64,000 bases of DNA from Micromonospora olivasterospora (GCF_007830265.1 NZ_VLKE01000001.1:3472001-3536000); one strand, 5' to 3'. Counted from the first letter of the stretch, positions 1-8,124 are shown. Notes: a model not told the origin generated them from the letters alone. Program-made: numbers and translations.

Positions 1-235
1 CGTCCAGCAGGCCTACTCGCCCGCCGACTACACCGCGATCGCGGCGGCGATCGTCGCGGTGATGCTCGCCGTCTGGATCGTGCTGCGCTTCTCGGGCGTG
101 ATCGTCAAGATCCTCCGTCCCGGCGGGATCGAGGTGCTCACCCGGATCGCCGGGCTGCTGCTGGCCGCCATCGCGGTGCAGCTCATCGCCGACGCCATCG
201 CCAGCTTCGTCACCCAGTACGCGAACATGGTCTGA
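1..235 (+). CDS. MarC-family membrane protein, C-terminal part only
   Basis: This is the last 77 codons of a gene that begins before the window; codons run from base 2 and the stop is at 233-235. Two hydrophobic segments are visible, one around AAAIVAVMLAVWIVLRFSG and one around LTRIAGLLLAAIAVQLIADA. The stretch GGIEVLTRIAGLLLAAIAVQ matches the end of MarC/UPF0056 inner-membrane proteins (six helices, no proven transport substrate). The missing N-terminus limits the call. The protein ends close to the last helix, as is usual in the family. The next gene starts 181 bases downstream, so the two need not be co-transcribed. Confidence 0.7.
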   Translation, partial: VQQAYSPADYTAIAAAIVAVMLAVWIVLRFSGVIVKILRPGGIEVLTRIAGLLLAAIAVQLIADAIASFVTQYANMV

Positions 236-415
236 GCATCCGGCGTGGTCGTCCCCGGCGCGCGGCGGACGCCTGGGCCGGGATGTCGTACGGGCGTGGC
301 AGGATCGCGGGGTGCGTCCCCCCTCCCCAGCCGGCCGATCCGGCCGACCCGCCGCCGGGCCGGGCCGGGCCCCCGGCCCCGCGCCGCCCAGCCCGAGCAG
401 CTCGGCTTCGAGGGC

Positions 416-1258
416 ATGCCGGAGCGGCTCTTCGTCTGCACCCCCAGCAAGCTCGGCGCGTACGCGGACTGCCCGCGCCGCTACCGCTACTCGTACGTGG
501 ACCGGCCCGCGCCGCCGAAGGGCCCGCCGTGGGCGCACAACTCACTCGGCGCCAGCGTGCACAACGCCCTGAAGAACTGGTACGCCCTGCCCGCCGACCG
601 GCGCCGCCCGGAGGCGCTGCCGACGCTGCTCAAGGGCACGTGGGTCCGGGAGGGCTACCGCGACGACGAGCAGGAGCGCGACGCGTACCGGCGGGCGCTG
701 GCCTGGCTGGAGTCCTACGTCGACACCCTGGAGCCGGGCGCCGACCCGGTCGGCGTCGAGCGGGTGGTGGCGGTGAAGACGGCGGTGCTGGCGTTCAACG
801 GCCGCGCCGACCGGATCGACGCCCGGCCCGGCCCGGCCGGCCCTGAGCTGGTCATCGTCGACTACAAGACGGGCCGCGCCGGGCTGGACGCGGACGACGC
901 CCGGGGCTCGCAGGCGCTGGCCCTCTACGCGTACGCCGCCGAGCGGGTGTTCCGCCGGCCGTGCCGCCGGGTCGAGCTGCACCACCTGCCCACCGGCACC
1001 GTCGCGGCGCACGAGCACACCCCCGAGTCGCTGGCCCGCCAGGTCGCCCGCGCCGAGGACACCGCGCGGGACATCATGGCCGCCGAACGGGCCGTCGCCG
1101 ACGGCGCCGACGCCGACGAGGCGTTCCCCACCACCCCGGGGCCGCGCTGCGGCTGGTGCGACTACCGCCGCACCTGCCCCGCCGGCGCCGAGGCGCCGGG
1201 TAAGGAGCCCTGGGCGGCGCTGGAGCGCCCCACCGGGCCCGCACCCGACGCCGGCTGA
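416..1258 (+). CDS. RecB-like PD-(D/E)XK nuclease with Fe-S cysteines
   Basis: A 280-residue protein of the RecB/Cas4-like nuclease family. The PD-(D/E)XK core is visible: GRADRID near residue 130 supplies the metal-binding Asp, and VDYKTG near residue 150 supplies the D-x-K pair. One cysteine near the N-terminus (C19 in ADCPRRY) and three near the C-terminus (C245, C248, C254) have the spacing of the 4Fe-4S cluster that staples the nuclease fold in AddB and Cas4 proteins. It lacks a helicase domain, so it is a stand-alone nuclease, and no cas genes are nearby. The ATG at 416 was chosen because similarity begins there; the frame stays open upstream to 245 but that stretch is low-complexity. 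The in vivo substrate is unknown. Confidence 0.75.
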   Translation: MPERLFVCTPSKLGAYADCPRRYRYSYVDRPAPPKGPPWAHNSLGASVHNALKNWYALPADRRRPEALPTLLKGTWVREGYRDDEQERDAYRRALAWLESYVDTLEPGADPVGVERVVAVKTAVLAFNGRADRIDARPGPAGPELVIVDYKTGRAGLDADDARGSQALALYAYAAERVFRRPCRRVELHHLPTGTVAAHEHTPESLARQVARAEDTARDIMAAERAVADGADADEAFPTTPGPRCGWCDYRRTCPAGAEAPGKEPWAALERPTGPAPDAG

Positions 1259-1264
1259 CGCGGC

Positions 1265-2125
1265 TCAGTCGACCAGCCCCGCCGTGGCCAGCCGCGCCCG
1301 TTCCTTCGCCGCCTGTTGCAGGGGCCCCTCCCGCCAGCGACGGGGCAGGGCGGCCAGGGTGAGCCGCAGGGCGCGCACGGTGAGGTCCGCCGACAGTTCG
1401 GTGGTCGGCAGGCCCAGTCCGCCGTACCGGCGCCGGGCCCACGGCGGCAGCAGCGCGAACGCGGTGCCGGCGATGCCCAGGTACGCCCACCGGGGCGGCC
1501 CGAGGTTCAGCCCCAGCCGGGCCGGCAGGCTGAGTTTCCACGGCAGCGGCGGCGCGGTCAGGAACAGGGCCGTCTCCGCCGCCTCCCGGGTGAGCCGCAG
1601 CTCGGGCCGGACCCGGCGGTAGTACTCCGCCACCTCCGCCACGCTGCCCGGCACGTCGGCCGGGTCCAGCCCCACCAGCGCCGCGGCCCGGCGCTGCTCG
1701 GCGTGGTAGCCGTCCGCCTCGGCGTCGGTCAGCGGCAGCCCCGCCCGGCGGGCGGTGCTGAGGAACGACTCGACCTCGGTGACGTGCACCCAGCGCAGCA
1801 GCTCAGGGTCGTCGATCCGGAACGGCTCCCCGGTGACCGGGTCGGTGGCCTGCAGCCGGGCGTGCAACCGGCGCAGCCGGGCACCCGCCGCCTCGGCCTC
1901 TGCGGTCGTGCCGTAGACGGTGGTCGCCACGTACGCGGCCGTGCGCACCAGCCGGCCCCACGCGTCGGTCCGGTAGTCGCTGTTCTGGGCCACGCCGGCC
2001 ATCGCCCGGGGATGCAACGCCTGGAGGTAGAGCGCGCGCAGGCCGGCGACGATCAGGATCGGTTCCCCGTGCACCTTCCAGGTGACCGATCCCGGACCGA
2101 ACAGACCGAGGTCATCGGATTCCAC
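1265..2125 (-). CDS. MpaB-like (DUF2236) oxygenase family protein
   Basis: A 286-residue protein with the N-terminal signature of the DUF2236/MpaB family: FGPGSVTWKVHGEPI, then LRALYLQALHPRAMAGV, which carries a conserved His. Founding relatives are latex-clearing protein and the fungal MpaB oxygenase, which bind haem; here the enzymatic role is inferred from the family only. No signal peptide or certain transmembrane segment is seen, although WAYLGIAGTAFALLPPW is hydrophobic. The GTG at 2123-2125 gives a product starting just before the conserved DLGLFGPGS block. It lies 26 bases downstream of the fur gene on the same strand and ends 6 bases from the stop of the convergent nuclease gene. Confidence 0.7.
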   Translation of the reverse strand: MESDDLGLFGPGSVTWKVHGEPILIVAGLRALYLQALHPRAMAGVAQNSDYRTDAWGRLVRTAAYVATTVYGTTAEAEAAGARLRRLHARLQATDPVTGEPFRIDDPELLRWVHVTEVESFLSTARRAGLPLTDAEADGYHAEQRRAAALVGLDPADVPGSVAEVAEYYRRVRPELRLTREAAETALFLTAPPLPWKLSLPARLGLNLGPPRWAYLGIAGTAFALLPPWARRRYGGLGLPTTELSADLTVRALRLTLAALPRRWREGPLQQAAKERARLATAGLVD

Positions 2126-2151
2126 CGCCCCAGCGTGCCACGCGGACCAGG

Positions 2152-2580
2152 TCAGACGTCGGCCGAGCGGCGGGCCTGACAGGCCGGGCAGAGGCCCCAG
2201 AAGGTCACCTCCGCCTCGTCCACCTCGTATCCGTGCGAGGTGATCGGGTCGAGGCAGGGCGTCTCGCCGACCGCGCAGTCGATGTCGGCGATCTCGCCGC
2301 AACCGCGGCAGACCACGTGGTGGTGGTTGTCGCCGGCCCGGGCCTCGTACCGGGCGGGACTGCCGGCCGGCTCGATCCGGCGGGACAGCCCGGCTCGGGA
2401 GAGCGCGCCGAGGACGTCGTACACCGCCTGGGTGGAGACGGAGTCGAGGCGTTCCCGGACCCGCCGGGTGATCTCGTCGACCTCCAGGTGGCCACCGGCG
2501 GCCAGGACCTCCAGCACGGCGAGGCGCGGCCGGGTGACCCGCAGGCCCCTCGACCGGAGCAGTTCCTCGCCACTGGTCAT
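2152..2580 (-). CDS. Fur-family metal-dependent repressor
   Basis: A 142-residue Fur-family regulator. The winged-helix DNA-binding part covers about residues 1-80. The hinge carries the metal-ligand cluster DNHHHVVCRGCG (H86-H88, C91, C94), and a second CxxC pair lies at C131/C134, together forming the structural zinc site. The family senses Fe(II), Zn(II) or peroxide. The RPRLAVLEVLAA start and short length resemble actinobacterial FurA/CatR and related regulators, but no catalase gene is adjacent, so its regulon cannot be inferred here. It reads toward the MpaB-like gene with a short gap, suggesting one transcript. The 231-base divergent spacer to the DUF2231 gene should hold its promoter. 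Confidence 0.88.
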   Translation of the reverse strand: MTSGEELLRSRGLRVTRPRLAVLEVLAAGGHLEVDEITRRVRERLDSVSTQAVYDVLGALSRAGLSRRIEPAGSPARYEARAGDNHHHVVCRGCGEIADIDCAVGETPCLDPITSHGYEVDEAEVTFWGLCPACQARRSADV

Positions 2581-2811
2581 GACTCAATGACAGCACGGGC
2601 CCCAGCAGGCGACAAGCGAGCATCTGGGCAGGTGGCCCGCACCACACGCGCCGCCGGTGGGCGGCGGGCGACGCCGCGCCGGCCGGCCCTACGGGACGCG
2701 GCTCTGAACCGGTCAACCGACCTGTGCGTGTGCCAGGTCGTCAGTACTGCCGCACCGGGCGTTGTCGTACGCTTACTGCCCGGGGTACCGCGTCCACTGC
2801 CGGAGGTGTCG

Positions 2812-3294
2812 GTGTTCAGGGAGATCAACGGACTGCCGGGGCACGCCCTGATCGTCCACGCAGCCGTGGTGTTCGTTCCGCTGCTGGCGCTGCTCGCCTC
2901 CGCGTACGGACTGGTGCCCCGGTGGCGTCCCAAGCTCGGCTGGGCGGTGGCGATCCTGGCCGTGCTGAGCCCGGTCGTCGCCTGGGTGGCGACGGAGTCG
3001 GGCGAGGAACTGGAGCACGCGCTGGAGGAGAAGGGCTACCCGCCGCAGATCCTCGACAAGGTGCGCGAGCACGCCGAGTACGGCGACACGTTGCTCTGGT
3101 TCACCGTGGGTCTGGCCGTGGCGGCCATCCTCCTGCTGCTGGTGACCCGCAACGACGACCGGGTGTCCCGGCTGCCGTCCTGGGTGGCCCTGCTGCTCAC
3201 CGTCGTGGTGGTCGTGCTGGCCGCCGCCGCCCTGGTCTACGTCGTGTTGACCGGTGACACCGGCGCCCAGGCCGTCTGGGGCGGCACCCTCTGA
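2812..3294 (+). CDS. DUF2231 family four-helix membrane protein
   Basis: A 160-residue integral membrane protein. Four hydrophobic segments are seen: about residues 10-30, 37-55, 87-105 and 117-140. The N-terminal block GLPGHALIVHAAVVFVPLLA is the DUF2231 signature with two conserved histidines, which suggests haem or metal binding, but the family is functionally uncharacterised. The GTG at 2812 was chosen because a GGAGG lies about 6 bases upstream; the frame stays open much further upstream through sequence that looks non-coding. It stands divergent from fur, which makes regulation by Fur possible but unproven. Confidence 0.75.
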   Translation: MFREINGLPGHALIVHAAVVFVPLLALLASAYGLVPRWRPKLGWAVAILAVLSPVVAWVATESGEELEHALEEKGYPPQILDKVREHAEYGDTLLWFTVGLAVAAILLLLVTRNDDRVSRLPSWVALLLTVVVVVLAAAALVYVVLTGDTGAQAVWGGTL

Positions 3295-3308
3295 TCCCGC
3301 CGGGCCGC

Positions 3309-3671
3309 TCAGAACAGCGCCCGCGAGCAGAGCAGACAGACGAGGAGCGCCAGCACCACCGCCGCGACCCCGCCGACGCCCCAGGTGATCCGCTGGGCGC
3401 GCTGCTCGGCGACGTCCAGTTCGACCATGTCCTGCGGCGGCAGCCGCCGCGGCAGCGCCGCCTGCAGGTGGACCGGGGGTCGCCAGCCGGGCGGCGGGGG
3501 CGTGGTCGGCGGTGGCCCGGCGTACCCACCCGCCGCCGGCGGAACCGCCGCGGCCGGGCGGCCGAGGCCGCCGGGATCACGCTGCGCGGCGCCGGGTGCC
3601 TCGCCGCCGGGGGTGTCCGACGGACGCCGCCAGAAGTCGTCCTCGGGGCGCTCACCGCTGGGCGTCGTCAT
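3309..3671 (-). CDS. Pro-rich protein with C-terminal membrane anchor
   Basis: A 120-residue protein of unknown function. Residues 1-75 are acidic and then proline/glycine-rich, ending in a PPPTTPPPPGW run. Residues about 95-117 (ITWGVGGVAAVVLALLVCLL) form one transmembrane helix at the extreme C-terminus, so it is probably a tail-anchored protein facing the cytoplasm. The ATG at 3671 fits the start of the MTTPSGERPEDDFWRRP sequence. It converges with the DUF2231 gene, with 14 bases between stops, and diverges from the small acidic gene at 3746. Such tail-anchored proteins are common in actinomycetes; I do not recognise this one further. Confidence 0.6.
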   Translation of the reverse strand: MTTPSGERPEDDFWRRPSDTPGGEAPGAAQRDPGGLGRPAAAVPPAAGGYAGPPPTTPPPPGWRPPVHLQAALPRRLPPQDMVELDVAEQRAQRITWGVGGVAAVVLALLVCLLCSRALF

Positions 3672-3731
3672 GCCGTCCGACGCTACCAATTCCCGGGGCC
3701 GCGGCCGGTCGGAGGCGGGTCCGACTCCGGG

Positions 3732-3737
3732 TATTCT
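3732..3737 (+). promoter_or_regulatory. Probable -10 hexamer for a leaderless gene
   Basis: TATTCT lies eight bases before the GTG at 3746. This spacing is typical of actinobacterial leaderless transcripts, in which transcription begins at the start codon. There is no Shine-Dalgarno sequence before that GTG, which agrees. Confidence 0.5.
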
Positions 3738-3745
3738 TGCCCTTC

Positions 3746-3922
3746 GTGAGCATCGACCCGGGGACGCAGGCACGCGGCGACGACGACCGCGCCGTCGACC
3801 TGAGCGAGGACTTCGTGGTGCTGCCCGAGCAGACGTCCGACGACACGGACCGCGGCTGGGGCGAGCTGTCCGGCCGCAACGACGACTGGCTGCTCGCCGA
3901 GCGCCCCCCGCACTGGGACTGA
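3746..3922 (+). CDS. Small acidic conserved hypothetical protein
   Basis: A 58-residue acidic protein, rich in Asp and Trp, ending in DDWLLAERPPHWD. No domain is recognised and no membrane segment or cysteine is present. The coding call rests on strong third-position GC bias, a GTG start with a good -10 box (TATTCT) eight bases upstream, and a compact fit between neighbours. Translation is probably from a leaderless mRNA. A function cannot be given; proteins of this size and acidity often act as partners or inhibitors, but that is speculation here. Confidence 0.6.
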   Translation: MSIDPGTQARGDDDRAVDLSEDFVVLPEQTSDDTDRGWGELSGRNDDWLLAERPPHWD

Positions 3923-3984
3923 GCCGACCCCGGGCGCGGGCAGCCGCGCGGACCCGCCGAGGCGCGTCGACGCGCTCGCACCCG

Positions 3985-4536
3985 TCAGCCGCGGACCACG
4001 ATCGCGAAGCGGCTGCCCTCCGGCAGGCCCACCGCGCGGTGCGCCTGCTCGGGGCTGAGCGCCAGGTAGAGCGCGGAGGAGCCGTCCACGGCGCCGGCCC
4101 CGACCACGTCGAGCACCAGGGCGCGGGGGGCCAGCAGGTCGGCCTCGGCGGCCGGCCCGCCGGCCGGTACGGCGAGCAGGTCGACCCGGGATCCGGGGCG
4201 TACCACCGCCAGCGCGGCCGGCTCGGCCAACCTGATCGGCACCCCGACCGCCCCGTCGGGCAGCGGCAGGGTCGCGGCCGCCGGCGGGGCGCTCGGCCCC
4301 GTGCCGCCGTCGCGGTCGGCGTCGCCGTCCGGCCCGCTGCCCGGGGACGCGACGGAGCCCGGGGATGCCGACGCGTCGGGGGCCGGTGGACAGCCGGAGG
4401 GCGTCTGCAGCACCGCTGCGGCGAGGCCGATCAGGGCGGCGACCAGGGCGGCCCGGAGCAGCGTCGACCGGCGGGGCCGGTGGGGCCAGCGCACCGGTCG
4501 CAGTGATCCGGACCCCGCCGTCCCGTTGACCGCCAT
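3985..4536 (-). CDS. SAF-domain / CpaB-like pilus assembly related protein
   Basis: A 183-residue protein with one N-terminal transmembrane segment (about residues 24-43, LLRAALVAALIGLAAAVL), a low-complexity Pro/Ser/Gly/Asp linker, and a C-terminal SAF-like module with VPIRLAEPAALAVVRPGSRV and DLLAVP. This arrangement is seen in RcpC/CpaB proteins of Flp pilus systems and in stand-alone actinobacterial homologues often labelled FlgA-like. No other pilus gene is in the window, so a pilus role is not supported by context. The ATG at 4536 is preferred over one seven codons upstream because GGGAGG lies six bases before it. The protein should be anchored in the membrane with its bulk outside. Confidence 0.6.
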   Translation of the reverse strand: MAVNGTAGSGSLRPVRWPHRPRRSTLLRAALVAALIGLAAAVLQTPSGCPPAPDASASPGSVASPGSGPDGDADRDGGTGPSAPPAAATLPLPDGAVGVPIRLAEPAALAVVRPGSRVDLLAVPAGGPAAEADLLAPRALVLDVVGAGAVDGSSALYLALSPEQAHRAVGLPEGSRFAIVVRG

Positions 4537-4690
4537 TCCGTCCTCCCGACTCGGCACGGCGCCGGAGCTGGCGCCGGGAGCAGGCTAGGCGGCGGACGGC
4601 CGGCCGCGCCCGGCTCGGGGCGCGGCCTGTGGACGACGGGGGCGCCTGTGGACAACCGCCACGCGGCGCGCGGATCTGCTAAGGGGCGGG

Positions 4691-5068
4691 TCAGGAGGCG
4701 CTGGCCGCCGGGGCCTTCGCCGCACCGCCCGAGGAGGAGCCGGAGGACGCCGCGGAGGAACCGGACGCCCCGGACGAGCCGTTCGACGCACCGGCGGAGC
4801 CGCCGGAGGTGCTGGCCGAACCGGAGTCGCCGCCGGAGGACGACTCGGACTTGGCCGGCTTGCCGGAGCCGTTCTTGGCGGTGTCGGAGCCGGAACGGGA
4901 GTCGGTGCGGTAGAAGCCCGAGCCCTTGAAGACGATGCCGACGGAGTTGAAGACCTTGCGCAGCCGCCCCTCGCACGTGGGGCACTCGGTCAGCGGCTCG
5001 TCAGAGAAGGACTGCACCGCCTCGAGCTGGTGGCCGCACGCGGTGCAGGCGTACTGGTACGTGGGCAC
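4691..5068 (-). CDS. ruc: Ruc-like zinc-ribbon chaperone (FmdB family) with disordered Ser/Gly tail
   Basis: A 125-residue protein. Residues 1-56 form an FmdB-type zinc ribbon with cysteines C8, C11, C29 and C32; the rest is a disordered Ser/Gly/Ala tail. In M. tuberculosis the equivalent gene, Rv0991c next to 5-formyl-THF cyclo-ligase and galU, encodes Ruc, a redox-regulated chaperone whose zinc cysteines form disulfides on oxidation and whose tail is unstructured. The same neighbours, architecture and length are seen here, so I infer a homologous stress chaperone. The GTG at 5068 has GGAGGAG just upstream. A perfect CIRCE operator sits 29 bases before the start, implying HrcA repression and heat-shock induction. 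Confidence 0.82.
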   Translation of the reverse strand: MPTYQYACTACGHQLEAVQSFSDEPLTECPTCEGRLRKVFNSVGIVFKGSGFYRTDSRSGSDTAKNGSGKPAKSESSSGGDSGSASTSGGSAGASNGSSGASGSSAASSGSSSGGAAKAPAASAS

Positions 5069-5096
5069 GTTCTCCTCCGGATCTGGCACGGCCTGT

Positions 5097-5123
5097 TTGG
5101 CACTCGACTCATTCGAGTGCCAA
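5097..5123. promoter_or_regulatory. CIRCE operator (HrcA-binding site)
   Basis: TTGGCACTC, nine bases, GAGTGCCAA: a perfect 9-base inverted repeat with the canonical N9 spacer of CIRCE elements. The first and last two bases of the spacer also pair, extending the dyad to 11 bases. CIRCE binds the HrcA repressor and normally controls groES-groEL and hrcA-dnaJ operons. Here it lies upstream of the ruc-like gene and overlaps the last codons of the cyclo-ligase gene on the same strand, so it should regulate ruc without blocking the upstream promoter, unless it also acts as a roadblock. Confidence 0.88.
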
Positions 5124-5795
5124 TGGTGCGTCATCCGACCCGGGTTCGTCCAGCGGAAGTGCCGGGGCAGACACCGGACCGGCCGCCAGCGGGCGCAGCC
5201 CCACGGCGGGGGTGACCACGGCGCGCACCGGCCGGTCGTGCGGCTCGGCGGGGAGGCGTTCCAGCAGCTCACCGTCGTGCAGGAGGGCCACCGTCAGCGC
5301 GTCCCCGCCGACCCGGGCCAGCGCCCGGTCGTACGAGCCGCCACCGCGCCCGAGCCGCCGGCCGTGCAGGTCGACCGCCAGGGCGGGCACCACCACCAGC
5401 CCCGCGTCGGCGACCGCCGAGCGGCCCAGCCGGGGGCCGGCCGGCTCGCGTAGGCCGCGCCCGGCCGCCACCAGACACCCCGGGCCCGGGTACGCCGCCC
5501 AGTCCAGGTCCAGGTCGTCGCGCAGCACGGGCAGCAGCAGCTCGGCGCCGGGCGGCAGCGCGGCGCGCAGCGCCTCCGGCAGCTCCGGCCCGCCGGGCTC
5601 CGAGCCGACGGGGACGTACGCGGTCATCCTGGCCGGCCGCAGCCGGCGTACCAGATCGACGAGCGCGGCTCGGACGGACGCCGCCGCCGCCGCCCGGCGC
5701 GCGGCCGGCAGCGCGCGGCGGCGGGCGAGCAGCTCCACCCGGACGCGGCGCTTCGCCTCGTGCGTCGCTTCCGCCCCATCAGAAAAATCCGGCAC
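5109..5795 (-). CDS. 5-formyltetrahydrofolate cyclo-ligase
   Basis: A 228-residue protein of the 5-FCL family, which converts 5-formyl-THF to 5,10-methenyl-THF with ATP. The C-terminal signature GRLGRGGGSYDR matches the GxGxGGGYYDR nucleotide/phosphate-binding loop, and an N-terminal Lys/Arg-rich helix (EAKRRVRVELLARRRAL) is typical. The GTG at 5795 was preferred over a TTG six codons upstream because AGGAG lies just before it. The gene stops 40 bases before the ruc-like gene on the same strand, the order seen in M. tuberculosis (Rv0992c-Rv0991c). The divergent 85-base spacer to the GGDEF gene holds its promoter. Confidence 0.9.
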   Translation of the reverse strand: MPDFSDGAEATHEAKRRVRVELLARRRALPAARRAAAAASVRAALVDLVRRLRPARMTAYVPVGSEPGGPELPEALRAALPPGAELLLPVLRDDLDLDWAAYPGPGCLVAAGRGLREPAGPRLGRSAVADAGLVVVPALAVDLHGRRLGRGGGSYDRALARVGGDALTVALLHDGELLERLPAEPHDRPVRAVVTPAVGLRPLAAGPVSAPALPLDEPGSDDAPLALE

Positions 5796-5880
5796 GCAAC
5801 ACTCCTGACGCAACGTTTACCCCACCATCGCACTGTGTCAGCATCGCTAGCATCGGGCGCGGAACTTCCGGGGGGAAGCG

Positions 5881-8115
5881 TTGACGCTACGCGGGCGGTT
5901 GACGGCGGCCTTCCTCGTGGTGGTCCTCGGGCCGGTCCTGCTCGGGGCGTTCTTCGTCGGCACCACCATGGCGGCCGTCGACCGCGGCCGGTCGACGGAA
6001 CGGCTCGGTCTGGCCGCCGCGACGGTCCGCACCTCGGTCGACGCCCTCTGCCAGCAGCTGCGCGCCGCGGCCGACGCGGTCGCCCTCGCCGCCGACCCCG
6101 CCGGGCGGGCGGTCGCGGCCCGGCAGGTGGTCAGCCGCGGCCTGGCCGCCGGGGTGGTGCTCGCCGACGTGACCGGGCAGGTCCGGTACGCCACCCCGGG
6201 CGCCCCCGTCCAGCCCTGGCTGGACTGCTCCGCGGCCGGGCCCGCCCCCGGGCCGGTACGGGCGCTGGGCGCGCGCGTGGGGCTGCGCGACCGGGCCGGC
6301 GCCGACCTCGGCACCGTCGCCGCGGCGCAACCCGTCGACCCCGCGTTCGTGGCCCGGCTGGCGGCGGTCACGGGCGTCGCGGTCACCCTGTTCGACGACC
6401 CCACCGGCGCGGACCGGGTGGCGCACACCACCGAGGCCGCGGGGGTACGCGACGCGGTGCTGGCCGCCGCCGGGACGGTCGTGGGCGACCGGGTCACCGA
6501 GACCGCCGACGGCCGGTACGTCCGCCGGGTCGGTCCCGCCCCCGGGCAGCCCCTGCCGCTGGTGCTCTCCGTCCCGAGCGAGCAGCCCCCCGGCCTGTAC
6601 GCGGCGCTGGTCGGCGCGGTCCTGCTCGCCGCGCTGTTGGCGGTGCTCGCCGCCTGGCGGCTGGCCCGGGTCACCACCCGGCCCCTGGTGGAGTTGGCCG
6701 GCGCGGTGGACCGGGTGGCCCACGGGGACCTGGACACCCGGGTGCCGGTGCGCAGCCGCGACGAGATCGGCCGGCTGGCCAGCGCGTTCAACCGGATGAC
6801 CCGGGAGACCGACTCGTACGTGCAGGCGCTGACCAGCAGCCGGGACCAGCTGCGCGGGCACCTGGCGGTGCTCGGCGACACCCTGGCCAGCACCCACGAC
6901 CTGCAGCGCATCCTGCGGCTCATCCTGCACAGCGCGATCGCGGCAACCGGGGCCCGGGCCGGGGCGGTGCTGCTGGTCGACGGCGGCGGCGTGCTGGTGG
7001 GGCAGTGCGCAGAGGGCCTCGACGGGCGCTGGCCCGGCCCGGAGCCCGACCCACCCGACGCGTCGGCGCTGCGGGTGCCGGTGGGCAGCGGCGTCGTCGG
7101 CGCGGTGGCGGCGACCGGGGAGGCGCGCCGGGGAAGGGCGGAGGCGTCCGCGCCCCCGACGGGGGAGCCGCGCTGCGAGACGTACGTGGCGGTGCCCTTC
7201 GCGGCCCCCGGCGGCCCGGGCGGGACGGCCCGGCCCGGCGCGGACCCGGCCGGGGCGGAGCCCGCCCTCCCGGCGGCGACCCTGGGCGTGCTGGCCCTCT
7301 ACGACCGGCTCGGCGCGGACGAGTTCGACGACGACGACCTGGTCACCCTGCGCACCTTCGCCGGGCACGCGGCGGTGGCCGTGGACAACGTGCGGGTGCA
7401 CGAGGAGGCCCAGCGGCTGTCGCTGACCGACCCGCTGACCGGGCTGTGGAACTACCGCTACCTGCGTGAGTCGATCCGCCGGGAGGTCGAGCGGGCCAGC
7501 CGGTTCGGTCGGATGCTCAGCGTCCTCGCGCTGGACCTGGACCGGTTCAAGGCAATCAACGACACCTGGGGGCATGCCGCCGGGGACGCGGTGCTCGCCG
7601 AGTTCGCCCGGCGCGTCCGGGGCGAGATCCGCGAGGTGGACCTGGCGTTCCGGCAGGGCGGGGAGGAGTTCGTGGTGCTGCTGCCGGAGACGGACGCCCG
7701 GGGCGCGACCATCGTGGCCGAGCGCCTCGGCGCGGCCGTTCGCGACGCCCCGGTGACCCTGGACAACCCGGACGGGGTGGCGATCACCGTCACCGTCTCC
7801 GTGGGCATCGCCGTGTACCCGGACCACGCCACCACCGGCCAGCGGGTCCTCGACGCCGCCGACGAGGCCCTGTACGCGGCGAAGGCGGCCGGCCGGGACA
7901 CCTGGCGGCTGGCGGAGCCGCGCCCCTGGCCGTCGGCCCGGGAGATCCCCGTCCTGGCCGCATCGGTCACCCCGGCGGACGGCCTGCCGCGGGCGGGCGC
8001 GCCGGTCGCCCCGGCCGAGGGCGACCCCGCCCGGTCCGATCCGCGAGTGGCGCGGGCCGCACCGGGCGGCGCGTCTTCCGGTCCTCACCCGCCGCGGCAG
8101 AGCCGTGGCCGATAG
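5881..8115 (+). CDS. Membrane diguanylate cyclase (HAMP-GAF-GGDEF)
   Basis: A 744-residue membrane sensor that should make cyclic di-GMP. A transmembrane helix (about residues 6-28) is followed by an extracytoplasmic sensor region, a second helix (about 240-262), a HAMP linker (TTRPLVELAG to IGRLASAFNRM), a GAF-like region (about 335-505) and a GGDEF domain. The active site reads GGEEF near residues 593-597, and an RxxD inhibitory site (REVD) lies five residues before it, so feedback inhibition should be intact. No EAL domain is present. The start is a TTG at 5881 behind a GGGGGGAAG stretch. The gene is inserted between cyclo-ligase and galU, which are direct neighbours in M. tuberculosis. 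Confidence 0.88.
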   Translation: MTLRGRLTAAFLVVVLGPVLLGAFFVGTTMAAVDRGRSTERLGLAAATVRTSVDALCQQLRAAADAVALAADPAGRAVAARQVVSRGLAAGVVLADVTGQVRYATPGAPVQPWLDCSAAGPAPGPVRALGARVGLRDRAGADLGTVAAAQPVDPAFVARLAAVTGVAVTLFDDPTGADRVAHTTEAAGVRDAVLAAAGTVVGDRVTETADGRYVRRVGPAPGQPLPLVLSVPSEQPPGLYAALVGAVLLAALLAVLAAWRLARVTTRPLVELAGAVDRVAHGDLDTRVPVRSRDEIGRLASAFNRMTRETDSYVQALTSSRDQLRGHLAVLGDTLASTHDLQRILRLILHSAIAATGARAGAVLLVDGGGVLVGQCAEGLDGRWPGPEPDPPDASALRVPVGSGVVGAVAATGEARRGRAEASAPPTGEPRCETYVAVPFAAPGGPGGTARPGADPAGAEPALPAATLGVLALYDRLGADEFDDDDLVTLRTFAGHAAVAVDNVRVHEEAQRLSLTDPLTGLWNYRYLRESIRREVERASRFGRMLSVLALDLDRFKAINDTWGHAAGDAVLAEFARRVRGEIREVDLAFRQGGEEFVVLLPETDARGATIVAERLGAAVRDAPVTLDNPDGVAITVTVSVGIAVYPDHATTGQRVLDAADEALYAAKAAGRDTWRLAEPRPWPSAREIPVLAASVTPADGLPRAGAPVAPAEGDPARSDPRVARAAPGGASSGPHPPRQSRGR

Positions 8116-8118
8116 TCT
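8113..8118 (+). promoter_or_regulatory. -10 hexamer of a leaderless galU promoter
   Basis: TAGTCT ends six bases before the galU ATG at 8125, and no Shine-Dalgarno sequence precedes that ATG. This is the usual layout of actinobacterial leaderless genes. The hexamer overlaps the TAG stop codon of the GGDEF gene, so galU probably has its own start site despite the nine-base gap. Confidence 0.6.
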
Positions 8119-8124
8119 CGCGAC

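Noticed and set aside
416..1258. Cas4 and a CRISPR locus
   Set aside because: The Cys pattern and nuclease motifs resemble Cas4, but no cas1, cas2 or repeat-spacer array was seen, and such stand-alone RecB-like proteins are common in actinobacteria.
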